DNA from: Verrucomicrobiota bacterium
GTDB lineage: Bacteria > Verrucomicrobiota > Verrucomicrobiia > Opitutales > Opitutaceae
Assembly (NCBI GenBank): GCA_016871755.1
Contig: VHCJ01000001.1
Location: 206,478 to 270,477 of the forward strand
Direction: 5' to 3'
Length of the DNA: 64,000 bases
Shown in pieces: positions 38,980 to 47,948 of the stretch. Made by a program: the position numbers and the translations under genes. The notes under the pieces were generated by a model. That model searched no databases and had not been told where the DNA came from. It saw nothing but the letters and a program-made list of their open reading frames with translations. Within the stretch, counting starts at the first letter, position 1. Each line of letters starts with the position of its first letter.

Positions 38980-39948
38980 TCAGCCCGCCGGCAGCCACGA
39001 CAGGCGGTCCAGATCCACATTCCCGCCTGAAATGATGATCCCGACCCGCCGACCCTGCAGCCGCGGTTCCCGCCCGGAGAGCAGGACGGCGAGCGGAACG
39101 GCGCAGGAAGGCTCGATGACCAGCTTGAGGACGTCCCAGGCGAGACGCATCGCGGAGACGATCTCCGCCTCCGACACCGTGGCGATCCCGGTGACGTGGC
39201 GCTGGATCAAGGCGAAGGTTCGCTCCGAAAGCGTCGCCCGGAGCCCGTCGGCGATCGTGAAGCCGTTCCCCTGATCGATGAGATGGCCGGCGCGGAAGGA
39301 ACGAGCCGCATCGTCGGCGGCAGCCGGCTCGGCCCCGAAGACCGCGATGCCGGTGCCCATCCCGGCGGCGGCCAGCGCGGTCCCGGAAAGCAAGCCCCCG
39401 CCGCTGACGGGAGCCAGGACAGCGTCGAGCCGACCGACCTCCTCCATCAATTCCAGCGCGGCCGTGCCCTGACCGGCGATCACCCGGACGTCGTCGAAGG
39501 GGTGCACCAGCGTACCGCCCCGCTCCTGCAGGAGCGCCGACGCCCGCGCCTCCCGCGCGGCGAGGGTGGGCTCGCAGACATGAATCGTGGCCCCGTAGCG
39601 CTCGATCGCCGCACGCTTGATCGCCACGGTGCCCTCGGGGATGACGATGTCGGCGCGCACTCCCCGCTCGCGGGCGGCAAGGGCGACGGCGGCACCATGA
39701 TTGCCGGAGGAGTGGGTAACGATCCCGGCCCGGGCGGCTTCATCGGGCAGCGAGAACACGGCGTTGAAAGCGCCGCGAGCCTTGAAAGCACCTGCCCGCT
39801 GAAAGTTCTCGCACTTGAACCAGAACTCACCCCCGCAAAGGCGGTCGAACGTCGACGAACGCAGCACCGGGGTGCGGTGCACCCTCCCGCGCAACCGCGC
39901 GGCGGCCTCCTGCACATCGGCAAACGTGGGAGAGGACGGAAGGGACAT
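38980..39948 (-). CDS. Threonine/serine dehydratase-like PLP enzyme
   Basis: A 322-residue fold-type II PLP enzyme. PLP lysine is in FKCENFQRAGAFKARGA, with SSGNHGAAVALAA, the phosphate-binding SGGGLLSGTAL loop and C-terminal SGGNVDLD. Length without a regulatory ACT domain resembles catabolic threonine dehydratase or serine racemase. ATG 39948 is used; the frame continues to 40062 without family similarity. Confidence 0.87.
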   Translation of the reverse strand: MSLPSSPTFADVQEAAARLRGRVHRTPVLRSSTFDRLCGGEFWFKCENFQRAGAFKARGAFNAVFSLPDEAARAGIVTHSSGNHGAAVALAARERGVRADIVIPEGTVAIKRAAIERYGATIHVCEPTLAAREARASALLQERGGTLVHPFDDVRVIAGQGTAALELMEEVGRLDAVLAPVSGGGLLSGTALAAAGMGTGIAVFGAEPAAADDAARSFRAGHLIDQGNGFTIADGLRATLSERTFALIQRHVTGIATVSEAEIVSAMRLAWDVLKLVIEPSCAVPLAVLLSGREPRLQGRRVGIIISGGNVDLDRLSWLPAG

Positions 39949-40148
39949 CGGACCAGCCTCGAGTGGAGCGGGCGGAAAGACCAGCGCAGACCGAGGCCTG
40001 ACACCCGGACACACCGGCCCGCTGGGAACGGGGAGCGGCGACGACCTCCTGCAGGCCAGCATCGGGCGGCGGCGACTTCATGCGGTTGCGACCCCAAGCG
40101 CCCCGCTCAGCCGCGCCCGCGGGGAGCATCCTGCCCAACGAAATCCTG

Positions 40149-40177
40149 TTGACACCCCGGCCCACTTTATGACTTTT
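40149..40177 (+). promoter_or_regulatory. Possible promoter of tRNA cluster
   Basis: A perfect -35 TTGACA at 40149-40154 is followed by an AT-rich segment. TATGAC at 40168 is a candidate -10 but spacing (13) is short; ACTTTT at 40172 has 17-bp spacing but a weak match. The first tRNA begins at 40195. Confidence 0.45.
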
Positions 40178-40194
40178 CGCCCCTCCGCTTCGCT

Positions 40195-40269
40195 GGCTTC
40201 CTAGCTCAATGGTAGAGCAGCTGACTCTTAATCAGTTGGTTCGGGGTTCGAGTCCCCGGGGAGCCACCA
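40195..40269 (+). tRNA. tRNA-Lys(CTT)
   Basis: Cloverleaf drawn by eye: acceptor GGCTTCC pairs with GGGAGCC, anticodon stem CTGA/TCAG with loop CTCTTAA (anticodon CTT), T arm CGGGG-TTCGAGT-CCCCG. The 3' CCA is encoded. Confidence 0.93.
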
Positions 40270-40358
40270 AGCGCCTCTCTTCCCTCGCCTCCCCAGGCCG
40301 TTCTTTTCATTAACTCTTGGCTGTCCGCAGGTTACGGTGACTTTTCCGTACCCCTTTT

Positions 40359-40433
40359 GCCGGCGTAGCTCAATGGCAGAGCACCTGTTTTGTAAACAGG
40401 TGGTTGCAGGTTCAACTCCCGTCGCCGGCTCCA
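40359..40433 (+). tRNA. tRNA-Thr(TGT)
   Basis: Acceptor GCCGGCG pairs with CGCCGGC; anticodon stem CCTGT/ACAGG with loop TTTGTAA (anticodon TGT). CCA is encoded. The T stem (GCAGG/CCCGT) has one A-C mismatch and a G-T wobble. Confidence 0.92.
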
Positions 40434-40496
40434 CCTTCGACAGAGACTTCTTTCCGCCCGCCCGCTCCCGCAACCCGGACGCCCCTCTCTTTCCAC

Positions 40497-40570
40497 TGCC
40501 TGGTGGTGTAATGGTAGCACAGCAGATTCTGACTCTGCTTGTCTAGGTTCGAGTCCTAGCCGGGCAGCCA
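40497..40570 (+). tRNA. tRNA-Gln(CTG)
   Basis: Acceptor TGCCTGG pairs with CCGGGCA, giving the U1-A72 pair typical of tRNA-Gln; anticodon stem CAGA/TCTG with loop TTCTGAC (anticodon CTG). CCA is encoded. Confidence 0.93.
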
Positions 40571-40638
40571 GCGTGACCCAAACGTTTCGGATTACGCGGA
40601 TAGGGAGGTCAAAGAACCGTTGACAGGGCGAACGGTGC

Positions 40639-40668
40639 GGCGCGTTAGTCGACTTTTGCGCCTTTTTT
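40639..40668 (+). terminator. Terminator of the tRNA cluster
   Basis: GGCGC (40639-40643) pairs with GCGCC (40658-40662) across a 14-base loop, directly followed by T6. The stem is short but the T run is clean. Confidence 0.6.
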
Positions 40669-40741
40669 CATTGATTTTCAGACTTTCTGGCTCCTCTTCG
40701 ACTACCCCACCCACCCCGTAGCCAGAACCACTCCAGCAGAC

Positions 40742-40772
40742 TTGAAGTTGAACCCCGCAACTGAACTAATAG
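40742..40772 (+). promoter_or_regulatory. Candidate promoter of the exbB-tonB operon
   Basis: TTGAAG at 40742-40747 and ACTAAT at 40765-40770 are spaced by 17 bases, each matching the consensus at 4 of 6. It lies in the AT-richest part of the region, about 170 bases before exbB. Confidence 0.35.
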
Positions 40773-40948
40773 CCTCTTCTTGTTCGTTCCTTTTGCTTTC
40801 CTTTGGCCCCGGGCCTGCTCATCAGGGCGATGCTCTGACGAGTTTTGAGCGAAACGCCCCGCCCACCGTCAAAACCCCACCCACCGTCTCTTTCCTCCCT
40901 TAGTTTCAGTCTCATCCCCCCTTCCTTCACCCGACCTCTGAAAAAATC

Positions 40949-41605
40949 ATGACTACGACCAGCCTCACGTTCGCGTTCCTCATGGGCCAGACTCCGATGG
41001 AGCTCTTCAAGCATGGAGGGTACATCATGTGGCCGATCATCATCGTCTCATTCCTCTGTCTCACCGTCGCGGTTGAACGCGTCATCTTCGCGATCCGCGA
41101 GGCGGCTACGCGGGAGCGCGAAGTGGTGGAAAAGATGCTGGAGAAGGTCGAAGCCCGCGACATCGACGGTGCGGTGGCTCTCGGTCGCAAGAGCAAGGAC
41201 TATGTAGCCCGCATTCTCGTATACGCCCTCACGCACAAGGAGTACTCGATGCACAACGCCTTCGTGCGGGCCTCGAATCAGGAACTCACGCGCTTTCAGC
41301 AGGGCATGTCGACCTTGGATACCTGCATCACGGCGGCGCCCCTCCTCGGTCTGCTCGGTACCGTGACGGGCATGATGAACACCTTCGGAGCTCTCTCCGG
41401 AGGTGACATCGCCGCCGCCGCCGGCCAGATCACGGGCGGTGTGGCTGAGGCGCTGATCGCGACCGCAGCCGGCCTTGCCATCGCCATTCTCGGCCTGCTG
41501 CCGTACAACTTCATCAACTCGAAGATCGAAGACGCGAAGCACGACATCTCGGATGCTTCCAACGCGATCGAGCTGATCATCAAGAAGTCCGAGGCTACGG
41601 TCTAA
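40949..41605 (+). CDS. exbB: ExbB/TolQ/MotA-family proton channel protein
   Basis: A 218-residue inner-membrane protein with three TM segments (about 22-42, 123-145 and 165-188). TAAPLLGLLGTVTGMMNTF and the GGVAEALIATAAGLAIAI helix are ExbB signatures. It forms the pentameric channel that couples proton flow to TonB. It is first of a seven-gene operon with two ExbD proteins. Confidence 0.92.
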   Translation: MTTTSLTFAFLMGQTPMELFKHGGYIMWPIIIVSFLCLTVAVERVIFAIREAATREREVVEKMLEKVEARDIDGAVALGRKSKDYVARILVYALTHKEYSMHNAFVRASNQELTRFQQGMSTLDTCITAAPLLGLLGTVTGMMNTFGALSGGDIAAAAGQITGGVAEALIATAAGLAIAILGLLPYNFINSKIEDAKHDISDASNAIELIIKKSEATV

Positions 41606-41669
41606 CCGAAGCCCTCCGGCCGGGGGGATCCCCCGCCCGACTCTGCAACCCTCCTCTCCTCGGACTTCC

Positions 41670-42101
41670 ATGGCAGGCTCCTCTTCCGGCGGTGGCGGCT
41701 CAAGCGGTTCCAAGAAGGCGCGCATTGAGATCATTCCTCTCATTGACGTCATCTTCTTCCTGCTGGCTACCTTCGTTCTCTTCACGCTCTCGCTGAACAA
41801 GTCCGGCGGACTCCCGGTGAGCCTTCCCAGCACGTCGACGAGCGAGCCCCGCGATCCGTCGGGCGTAACGATCACCGTCACCCAGGAAGGCACGATCGCT
41901 TGGGACAAGGACCCCATCACCCTCGACGAATTCCTCGTCCGGCTGCAGGCGTACAAGCAGGCGATGGGACCGGATGCCCGAATTCTCATCAACGGTGACG
42001 AGAATGCGTTCTTCAGTCAGGCGCGTTATGTCTTCGACGAAGTCCGAAAGGCCGGTATCCAGAAAGTCCTCATTGAGACTCGGATGCGGCCCGCCCAGTA
42101 G
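41670..42101 (+). CDS. exbD: ExbD/TolR-family protein, first copy
   Basis: A 143-residue protein with a Ser/Gly-rich cytoplasmic tail, then KKARIEIIPLIDVIFFLLATFVLF, whose Asp in PLIDVIFFLL is the proton-carrying residue, and a periplasmic ExbD domain. It pairs with ExbB. Confidence 0.92.
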   Translation: MAGSSSGGGGSSGSKKARIEIIPLIDVIFFLLATFVLFTLSLNKSGGLPVSLPSTSTSEPRDPSGVTITVTQEGTIAWDKDPITLDEFLVRLQAYKQAMGPDARILINGDENAFFSQARYVFDEVRKAGIQKVLIETRMRPAQ

Positions 42102-42154
42102 AGACCCAAGTCCGCTGAACCCATCACCCGGCCAGCCCGCTGGAAACCAACACC

Positions 42155-42589
42155 ATGTCCGGAGCTCCCTCCCCGTCTGGCTCAAGTGCCAAGAAGGCCC
42201 GCATCGAGATCATTCCTCTGATCGATGTGATCTTCTTCCTTCTCGCCACGTTCGTCCTCTTTACGCTTTCGCTGAACAAGATTCAGTCCCTGCCCGTCAA
42301 CCTTCCTGTCGCCGCTCCGCCGTCCGCCAATCCGCCGGACACCGATGACAACGTCACCCTGCAGGTTTCCGACGGGGGCACGCTCTTCTGGAACAAGGAG
42401 CTTATTGGCATGAACGAGGTGGGACCTCGCTTGGCCAACTACGCCACGAGTGTGGCGGTCCCGCGGGTGCTGATCGCCTCCGACGACCGTGCTAAGTACG
42501 GTGCCACCATTCAGGTCCTTGATGAAGTCCGTAAGGCCGGCATCAAGCAGGTCTCTGTGGAGACCATTTGGCGAGCCACCGGCAAGTAA
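42155..42589 (+). CDS. exbD: ExbD/TolR-family protein, second copy
   Basis: A 144-residue paralog of the preceding gene. The TM helix is almost identical (KKARIEIIPLIDVIFFLLAT) but the periplasmic part has diverged (for example ISIPV/SLPVNLPVAAPPSAN). ExbD acts as a dimer in the ExbB pore, so a heterodimer of the two is possible. Confidence 0.92.
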   Translation: MSGAPSPSGSSAKKARIEIIPLIDVIFFLLATFVLFTLSLNKIQSLPVNLPVAAPPSANPPDTDDNVTLQVSDGGTLFWNKELIGMNEVGPRLANYATSVAVPRVLIASDDRAKYGATIQVLDEVRKAGIKQVSVETIWRATGK

Positions 42590-42607
42590 CCCGAACCTAC
42601 TCCCGAC

Positions 42608-43276
42608 ATGCATCGCGATCTGATCATCGGTCTGCTGCTCTCCGGTATTCTTCACGGCGGTTTCCTGTTCGGCGAACAACTGTTCCCAAAAAACAAGGCC
42701 GTGACCAAGAAGGTGGTCGAGGAAGACGCCACCATCGAACTCATGCAGATGCCGCCACCCGAGCCTGAAGAGATTGAGGTGACGGAGACGGACGAACCAC
42801 CGGAGGAGGTCGTTGAGCTGGTGCCCCCGATGGCCGCCGACGTGCCCTCTCAGGTCACGATCGAGTCCTTTGTCCAGAAGCTCCAGCCCCCGCCCCCTCC
42901 GGGCCTGAACCGCCCCACCGGCGTGATTTCGATCCCGACCGGTCGCCCGAACACCGGCAATATCGGCAAGGGCATGAAGGACCTCTTCGATCTGGCGAAC
43001 CTCGACCAGATTCCGTCCCCCCGTTTCCAAGCCAAGCCCGTCTACCCGTTTGAGATGCGGCGTGCCGGCATCACCGGCGACGTGCTGGTGGGCTTCATCG
43101 TTGATTCGAATGGTGACGTCCGCGAGGCCTATGCGATCCGCTCCACGCAGCGTGAATTCGAGGCGGCCGCCGTGCAGGCGGTGTCTAAGTGGAAGTTCCG
43201 CCCCGGCAAGAAGGGCGGCCGCAACGTCAATACGAAGATGCAGGTCCCGATCGTGTTCAGCATCACCGAGGAATAA
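42608..43276 (+). CDS. tonB: TonB-family energy transducer
   Basis: A 222-residue protein: N-terminal TM (about 4-20, DLIIGLLLSGILHGGFLF) with the TM histidine (His16), an acidic Pro/Glu-rich spacer, and a C-terminal TonB domain (about 135-222: PVYPFEMRRAGITGDVLVGFIVD, then WKFRPGKKGGRNVNTKMQVP). It transmits proton energy to outer-membrane receptors. Confidence 0.92.
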   Translation: MHRDLIIGLLLSGILHGGFLFGEQLFPKNKAVTKKVVEEDATIELMQMPPPEPEEIEVTETDEPPEEVVELVPPMAADVPSQVTIESFVQKLQPPPPPGLNRPTGVISIPTGRPNTGNIGKGMKDLFDLANLDQIPSPRFQAKPVYPFEMRRAGITGDVLVGFIVDSNGDVREAYAIRSTQREFEAAAVQAVSKWKFRPGKKGGRNVNTKMQVPIVFSITEE

Positions 43277-43285
43277 GCCTCCCCC

Positions 43286-44638
43286 ATGACTTTGCCCTCA
43301 CTTTTCTCCCCGCTCCGTCGCGCCACGGCCACGCTCGGCCTCGCCGTGCTGCTCGGTTGCACCGCCGCGACGGTTTGGGCTCAGCCCGCCGCCGCTCCCA
43401 AGAAGGAACTCAGCGAGAAGGTCTCCGAGGACCTCGGCAAGATCAAGACCGCCACGGATTTGAAGAACTACGCCGAGGCGCTCTCGATCATCGATCGCCT
43501 GCTGAAGGGCGCCGCTCCGCAGAGCTACGACATTGCGGTGCTTTCCCAAGTCAAAGCGCAGATCCTTCTGACTCAGGCCGAATACACCAAGGCGATCGAC
43601 CCGCTTGAAACCGCCGTTCTTGTTTCGGAGCGAAACAATTACTTCGAGCCGAAGGTGCTTCAGGAGCTGCGCTACTTCCTCGCCCAGCTGTACTACCAGG
43701 AGGCGGCGAACGCAAAGACCCGCGATGCGCTGCAGCGGAACTACGCCAAGGCGTCCCAGTACATGGCTCAGTGGTCCAAGGCCAACACCAAGCCGAACCC
43801 GGATGCTCAGCTCTTCTTCGCGTCTCTCCTTTACAATCAGGCGCAGATCGACCCGAACAACGTCGACATGGCCCTGATCAAGCGCTCCCAGGAGGAGGTT
43901 GAGAAGGGACTGGAGATGTCCGTGCGGCCGAAGGACGCTTTCTACATCCTCCTGCTCGCGACGCTCCAGCAGCAGAACCAGACCGCCCGCTCCGCAGAGA
44001 TCCTCGAACTGCTGGTCAAGATGGCGCCGAAGAACAAGACCTACTGGGCCCAGCTGGCGTCGACGTACCTCAACCTCCAGCAGGATCTCCGTTCCGCCCT
44101 GACGATTGAGCGCGCCCAAGTCCACGAGGCGATGAACACGCCCAAGGACAACTTCAACTTGGTCGGCATCTACTTCAACATGCAGCAGTACGATCAAGCG
44201 ATCAATCTGCTGGAGAAGGGACTGCGCGATGGATCGATCGACAACGAACAGCGCAACTGGGAGCTTCTGGCCGCCTCGCTCCAGCAGGTGCGCCGGGAAG
44301 CTCGCGCCATCGATGTTCTGAAGGAAGCCATCAAGAGCTACCCGGACTCGGGATCCCTGTACCTGACGATCGCGCAGATTTACTACTCCCTCGACAAGCT
44401 GAACGAGTCCTACACGTACGCCTCCCAGGCCATCACCCATAAGCTGGACAAGCCCTGGCAGGCCCTGACCTTCCTCGCCTACATCTGCTACGAGTTGAAG
44501 AAGCTTCCCGAGGCCCTCGAGGCCATCAATGCCACTGCACAATACCCAGAGGGCGCCAAGGATGCCGAGCGCCTCAAGAAGGCCATCGAGGATGCCATCA
44601 AGGAGCGCGAAGCGCTCGCCAACTCACCCGCCGCTTAA
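43286..44638 (+). CDS. Exported TPR protein of the TonB operon
   Basis: A 450-residue protein with a signal peptide (cleavage near VWA-Q, about 32). The rest is helical with many tetratricopeptide-like repeats (for example AEALSIIDRLLKGAAPQSYD and YDQAINLLEKGLRDGSIDNE). TPR proteins accompany some TonB systems, where one (TtpA) assists heme uptake. It may link the motor to outer-membrane receptors or peptidoglycan; the role here is inferred. Confidence 0.85.
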   Translation: MTLPSLFSPLRRATATLGLAVLLGCTAATVWAQPAAAPKKELSEKVSEDLGKIKTATDLKNYAEALSIIDRLLKGAAPQSYDIAVLSQVKAQILLTQAEYTKAIDPLETAVLVSERNNYFEPKVLQELRYFLAQLYYQEAANAKTRDALQRNYAKASQYMAQWSKANTKPNPDAQLFFASLLYNQAQIDPNNVDMALIKRSQEEVEKGLEMSVRPKDAFYILLLATLQQQNQTARSAEILELLVKMAPKNKTYWAQLASTYLNLQQDLRSALTIERAQVHEAMNTPKDNFNLVGIYFNMQQYDQAINLLEKGLRDGSIDNEQRNWELLAASLQQVRREARAIDVLKEAIKSYPDSGSLYLTIAQIYYSLDKLNESYTYASQAITHKLDKPWQALTFLAYICYELKKLPEALEAINATAQYPEGAKDAERLKKAIEDAIKEREALANSPAA

Positions 44639-44648
44639 GACACCCGTC

Positions 44649-45197
44649 ATGAATAAACCTTACGTCATCTTCCCACTCGTCGGCCTCCTGATCTTCGGAG
44701 GCTTCTACTGGAACTTCGCCACGAAGTACGCCGAAAAGCAAAAGGCGAAGGATGTCGCCATCCGAAAGGCGAAAGAGGACAAGATCAAGGAGGAGCAACA
44801 GGCTCGCCGCGTTGCCGTGGAGGATGCCATCCGTCTCCAAGAGCAGCGCAAAAAGGAAAAGATTGAGCGCGACGAGAAGGATCGCCTGGAGAAGGAGGCT
44901 CGCCAAAACGCCATCGACGCCCGTGACAAGGCTTACCGCGATCAGGAGAAGCTCGCCAGACAGGTCGACCGTCTCGCCAAGGAAATCACCGTTGAGCGCG
45001 AGGGCATCGCGAAAATTGAGGATACCAAGAAGCTGAATCGCGACGAGGAGACCTTCCTGCGCCAGTTCGTCAAGCAGGCCGAGTCGAACGTGAAGCGCCT
45101 GGGTGAAGTGATTGACAAGATCGACGCCGCCGACAAGGCCCGCGCCGAAGCCGCTGCCGCGGCCGCCGCCGCGGCCGCCGCCAAATCCAAGAGCTGA
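44649..45197 (+). CDS. Membrane-anchored coiled-coil protein 1
   Basis: A 182-residue protein of no recognised family. MNKPYVIFPLVGLLIFGGFY is an N-terminal TM anchor without a cleavage site. The rest, rich in Lys, Glu, Arg and Ala, is predicted to form a long coiled coil (about 28-165), ending in an alanine run and a Lys/Ser tail. It is a paralog of the next gene (same first residues and architecture). Ten bases separate it from the TPR gene, so co-transcription with the TonB motor is near certain. Confidence 0.75.
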   Translation: MNKPYVIFPLVGLLIFGGFYWNFATKYAEKQKAKDVAIRKAKEDKIKEEQQARRVAVEDAIRLQEQRKKEKIERDEKDRLEKEARQNAIDARDKAYRDQEKLARQVDRLAKEITVEREGIAKIEDTKKLNRDEETFLRQFVKQAESNVKRLGEVIDKIDAADKARAEAAAAAAAAAAAKSKS

Positions 45198-45218
45198 TCT
45201 CCCCGAACCTCTGCCGAC

Positions 45219-45755
45219 ATGAACAAGTCCTACGTCATCCCGCCCCTCGTGCTCTGCGCGCTGTTCGGCGTCTACTATTTCCAATTCGCCGAGGAACAAC
45301 AGATCACGGAGGCGGCAAAGAAAAAGGAAGTCGCCGCCAAGATCGCCGAGGAGAAGCGCAAGAAGGACGAGACCGAGGCCAAGGCCCGCGCCGACGCCGA
45401 CGAGCGGACCCGCAAGCGCGAAGAGGAAACCGCCAAGAAGGACGCCGATCGCCGGGCCAAGTGGGACGCCCAAGGCCAGGAGATCGCCGACGCTACCAAG
45501 AAGTACACGGCCCAAGCCGAGGCTTCGGCCAAGCAAGTCACTGACCTTGAGGCCCAACTGGTGGCTCTTCGGAAGCAGAAGGAAGCCGCCGGTCGCGAGG
45601 CGTTCGAACTCGTCAAGCGGGTCGAACTCGCCCGCATCGACAAGCGCAACGCCGAGCTCGAAATCCAGCGTCTCCATTCGATGGTCGCCAAGCGCGCCGC
45701 CGAGAGTTCGGCCGCCCAGCCGCCTCCCCCGCCCGCTGTCGCCAAGGCTCCCTGA
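45219..45755 (+). CDS. Membrane-anchored coiled-coil protein 2
   Basis: A 178-residue paralog of the previous gene. It starts MNKSYVIPPLVLCALFGVYY, a TM anchor, followed by a long coiled coil (about 25-155) and a Pro/Ala-rich C terminus. It differs in the tail and charge pattern. The pair could form a heteromeric rod across the periplasm or regulate ExbB/ExbD; no function is known to me. The operon ends here with a strong terminator. Confidence 0.75.
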   Translation: MNKSYVIPPLVLCALFGVYYFQFAEEQQITEAAKKKEVAAKIAEEKRKKDETEAKARADADERTRKREEETAKKDADRRAKWDAQGQEIADATKKYTAQAEASAKQVTDLEAQLVALRKQKEAAGREAFELVKRVELARIDKRNAELEIQRLHSMVAKRAAESSAAQPPPPPAVAKAP

Positions 45756-45786
45756 CGGACCTTTCCTCTCTGAGTTTTCTGCCCCA

Positions 45787-45822
45787 GCGGCCCCGGACAA
45801 CCTCCGGGGCCGCTTCGTTTTC
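45787..45822 (+). terminator. Terminator of the TonB operon
   Basis: GCGGCCCCGG (45787-45796) and CCGGGGCCGC (45804-45813) form a perfect 10-bp stem with a 7-base loop, followed by TTCGTTTT. Confidence 0.88.
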
Positions 45823-45884
45823 CGCCCCCAAACCCCTCGCCCCACGCTTGCGCCGACCGCGCCGCCGCCCCACCGTGTCCGGCG

Positions 45885-47933
45885 ATGGCTCTTCCCGAAG
45901 CTCCGGCATTCCTCCGCGATCGCGATCTCGATCCGGCTGAACTGACTTCCGGCGATCCCGCCCCGGTCCTGCTGCGGCTGTACGCGTGGATGTTCTACGC
46001 CCGCACGGTCGACAATCGCATCCTCGACCTCTTCCGCCAGGGTCTCATCAAGGGCACCGTCACCGGTGGCCAAGGCCACGAGGCTCTCATCACGCCGCTC
46101 ACCTTGCTGGCCCGCAAGGACATCGACGTCATCTCGTTCACCCACCGGGGCCTGGGCGGCCACCTGATCTGGAGTTCAGACCTCGTCGACCACCTGAACC
46201 AGTACTGCGCCAACGCCCAGAGCCCCACCCACGCGCGCGAGGGCAATGTCCATCACGGCGACCCGGGCAACCGGTCACTGCCCATGATCAGCCACTTGGG
46301 CGCCATGATCTCCAACGTCGCCGGGCTCACCGACGCACAACGACGCCAGGGCATTCCCGCCGTCGGCTTCACCTTCTTCGGTGACGGCGGCTCCTCCACC
46401 GGCGATGTCCACGAGTCGCTCAACCTCGCCTCGGTGCTGTCCCTGCCGGTCATCTTCATCGTCGAGAACAACGGCTACGCCTACTCGACGCCGGTCCGCG
46501 AACAGTTCTCCGGCCGTTCAGAGCTCTGGCAGCGCGCCGCCGGCTACGGCATCGAGGGCCTGCGCATCGACACCACCGATGGCGATGTCGGCCGGGTCGC
46601 CCAGGAACTCGCCGTCGCCATCGGTGAGGTCCGTGCGACCTCCCGACCCCTCCTCATCGAGGCCCACTGCGCGCGCCTCCGCGGCCACGCAGCTTACGAC
46701 ACGTGCGACTACCTCAGCGCGGCGGAAAACGAAGCCATCCAAGCCCGGGATGCCCTGCCCCGCTTCCGCGACGCACTCGTTCGGCAGGGGCTCGGCGCCC
46801 CGCTCGAGGCCATGGAGGCCGCACTTCGGCCCTACATCGAATCGTGCATCCGGCAGGCCCTCGGGGTCGCCCGGCCTTCTCCCTCCGCCGCCTCCTTGGT
46901 TGCCGATGTCTTCGCCCCGGAGGCCGTTTCCCCGCCATGGAAACCGGAGGATCCAGCCGCCGCGCCACTCAATCAGGCCCAAGCCCTCAACGCCGCGCTC
47001 CGGAAAATCCTCACCGAGCGCCCCGAGTCCGTCGTCCTCGGACAGGACATCGGGACGTACGGCGGCGCGTTCAAGGTCACCGAGGGCCTGATCAGCGACT
47101 TCGGTCGCGGCCGGGTCCTCAACACCCCGCTCGCCGAGAGCGCCAGCACGGGCTACGCGATCGGCCTCGCCCTCGGCGGGTTTCGCCCCATCGAGGAATT
47201 CCAGTTCGCCGATTTCGCGACCGAGGCCACCACGCAAATCACCCTCAACGCCGCCACCTACCACTTCCGCTCCGGGGCCCGCGTTCCCCTCGTGCTCCGG
47301 CTGCCCTGCGGTGGCGGCCTGACCTTCGGTTCGTTCCATTCCCAGGAACTGGAATCGCTCTTCCTCAGCATGCCGGGCCTCAAGGCGCTCTACCCGTCCA
47401 CGCCGCAGGACGCCTTCGACGCGCTGCTCGCCGCCTACGAGGACGACAATCCGGTGCTGCTCTTCGAGCACAAGGGGCTCTACCGGCGCCGCAAGCAGCC
47501 GGTCCGCTGGAACCCGCACTACCGCACGGTGTGGGAGCCCCGACGGCTGGTCGCCGGCGATTACGCCACCGTGGTGACCTATGGCGAGATGACCCTGACC
47601 GCGTTGGAGGCAGCGGACTACCTGCGTTCCGAGTACGAGCGCTCCCTCGAGGTCTGGGATCTCCGCGCCCTTTCGCCGCTGCGGCTCGACGCGATCGCTG
47701 ACTCCGTCCGGCGCACGCACCGACTCATCGTGCTCCACGAGGGTCGCACCACCCATGGCTTCGGGGCCGAGCTGGTTTCGCGTCTGACCGAGGCACTGTT
47801 CTTCGAATTGGAGGCCCCACCGCTCCGGATCGGGGCCCTCGATACCCCGGTGCCCTTCGCCCCGGAGCTCGAGGCGGAGTTCCGGCCCCACCGGGACCGG
47901 GTCATCGCGCGCATCGTCGACTGGATGGGCTGA
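45885..47933 (+). CDS. Fused alpha-beta 2-oxoacid dehydrogenase E1
   Basis: A 682-residue thiamine-diphosphate enzyme joining E1 alpha (1 to about 350) and E1 beta (from about 365). ThDP motif GDGGSSTGDVHESLN...ENN is present; the beta half has VVLGQDIGTYGGAFKVTEGL and LNTPLAESASTGYAIGLALG. Fused forms resemble branched-chain or acetoin/pyruvate dehydrogenases; substrate is uncertain. E2 and E3 are not in the window. Confidence 0.87.
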   Translation: MALPEAPAFLRDRDLDPAELTSGDPAPVLLRLYAWMFYARTVDNRILDLFRQGLIKGTVTGGQGHEALITPLTLLARKDIDVISFTHRGLGGHLIWSSDLVDHLNQYCANAQSPTHAREGNVHHGDPGNRSLPMISHLGAMISNVAGLTDAQRRQGIPAVGFTFFGDGGSSTGDVHESLNLASVLSLPVIFIVENNGYAYSTPVREQFSGRSELWQRAAGYGIEGLRIDTTDGDVGRVAQELAVAIGEVRATSRPLLIEAHCARLRGHAAYDTCDYLSAAENEAIQARDALPRFRDALVRQGLGAPLEAMEAALRPYIESCIRQALGVARPSPSAASLVADVFAPEAVSPPWKPEDPAAAPLNQAQALNAALRKILTERPESVVLGQDIGTYGGAFKVTEGLISDFGRGRVLNTPLAESASTGYAIGLALGGFRPIEEFQFADFATEATTQITLNAATYHFRSGARVPLVLRLPCGGGLTFGSFHSQELESLFLSMPGLKALYPSTPQDAFDALLAAYEDDNPVLLFEHKGLYRRRKQPVRWNPHYRTVWEPRRLVAGDYATVVTYGEMTLTALEAADYLRSEYERSLEVWDLRALSPLRLDAIADSVRRTHRLIVLHEGRTTHGFGAELVSRLTEALFFELEAPPLRIGALDTPVPFAPELEAEFRPHRDRVIARIVDWMG

Positions 47934-47948
47934 GCATCCACCCCTCCC

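Larger units (their letters stand above)
40571..40948. other. Intergenic region, tRNA terminator and exb leader
   Basis: No gene is seen. It holds the tRNA-cluster terminator (40639-40668), a possible promoter (40742-40772), and a long pyrimidine-rich leader to exbB. The lower GC content at 40660-40790 contrasts with the flanks. Confidence 0.6.

Noticed and set aside
40620..40649. TTGACA followed by GTTAGT as an exb promoter
   Set aside because: The -10 is weak at 18-bp spacing and the would-be transcript starts inside the tRNA terminator hairpin.
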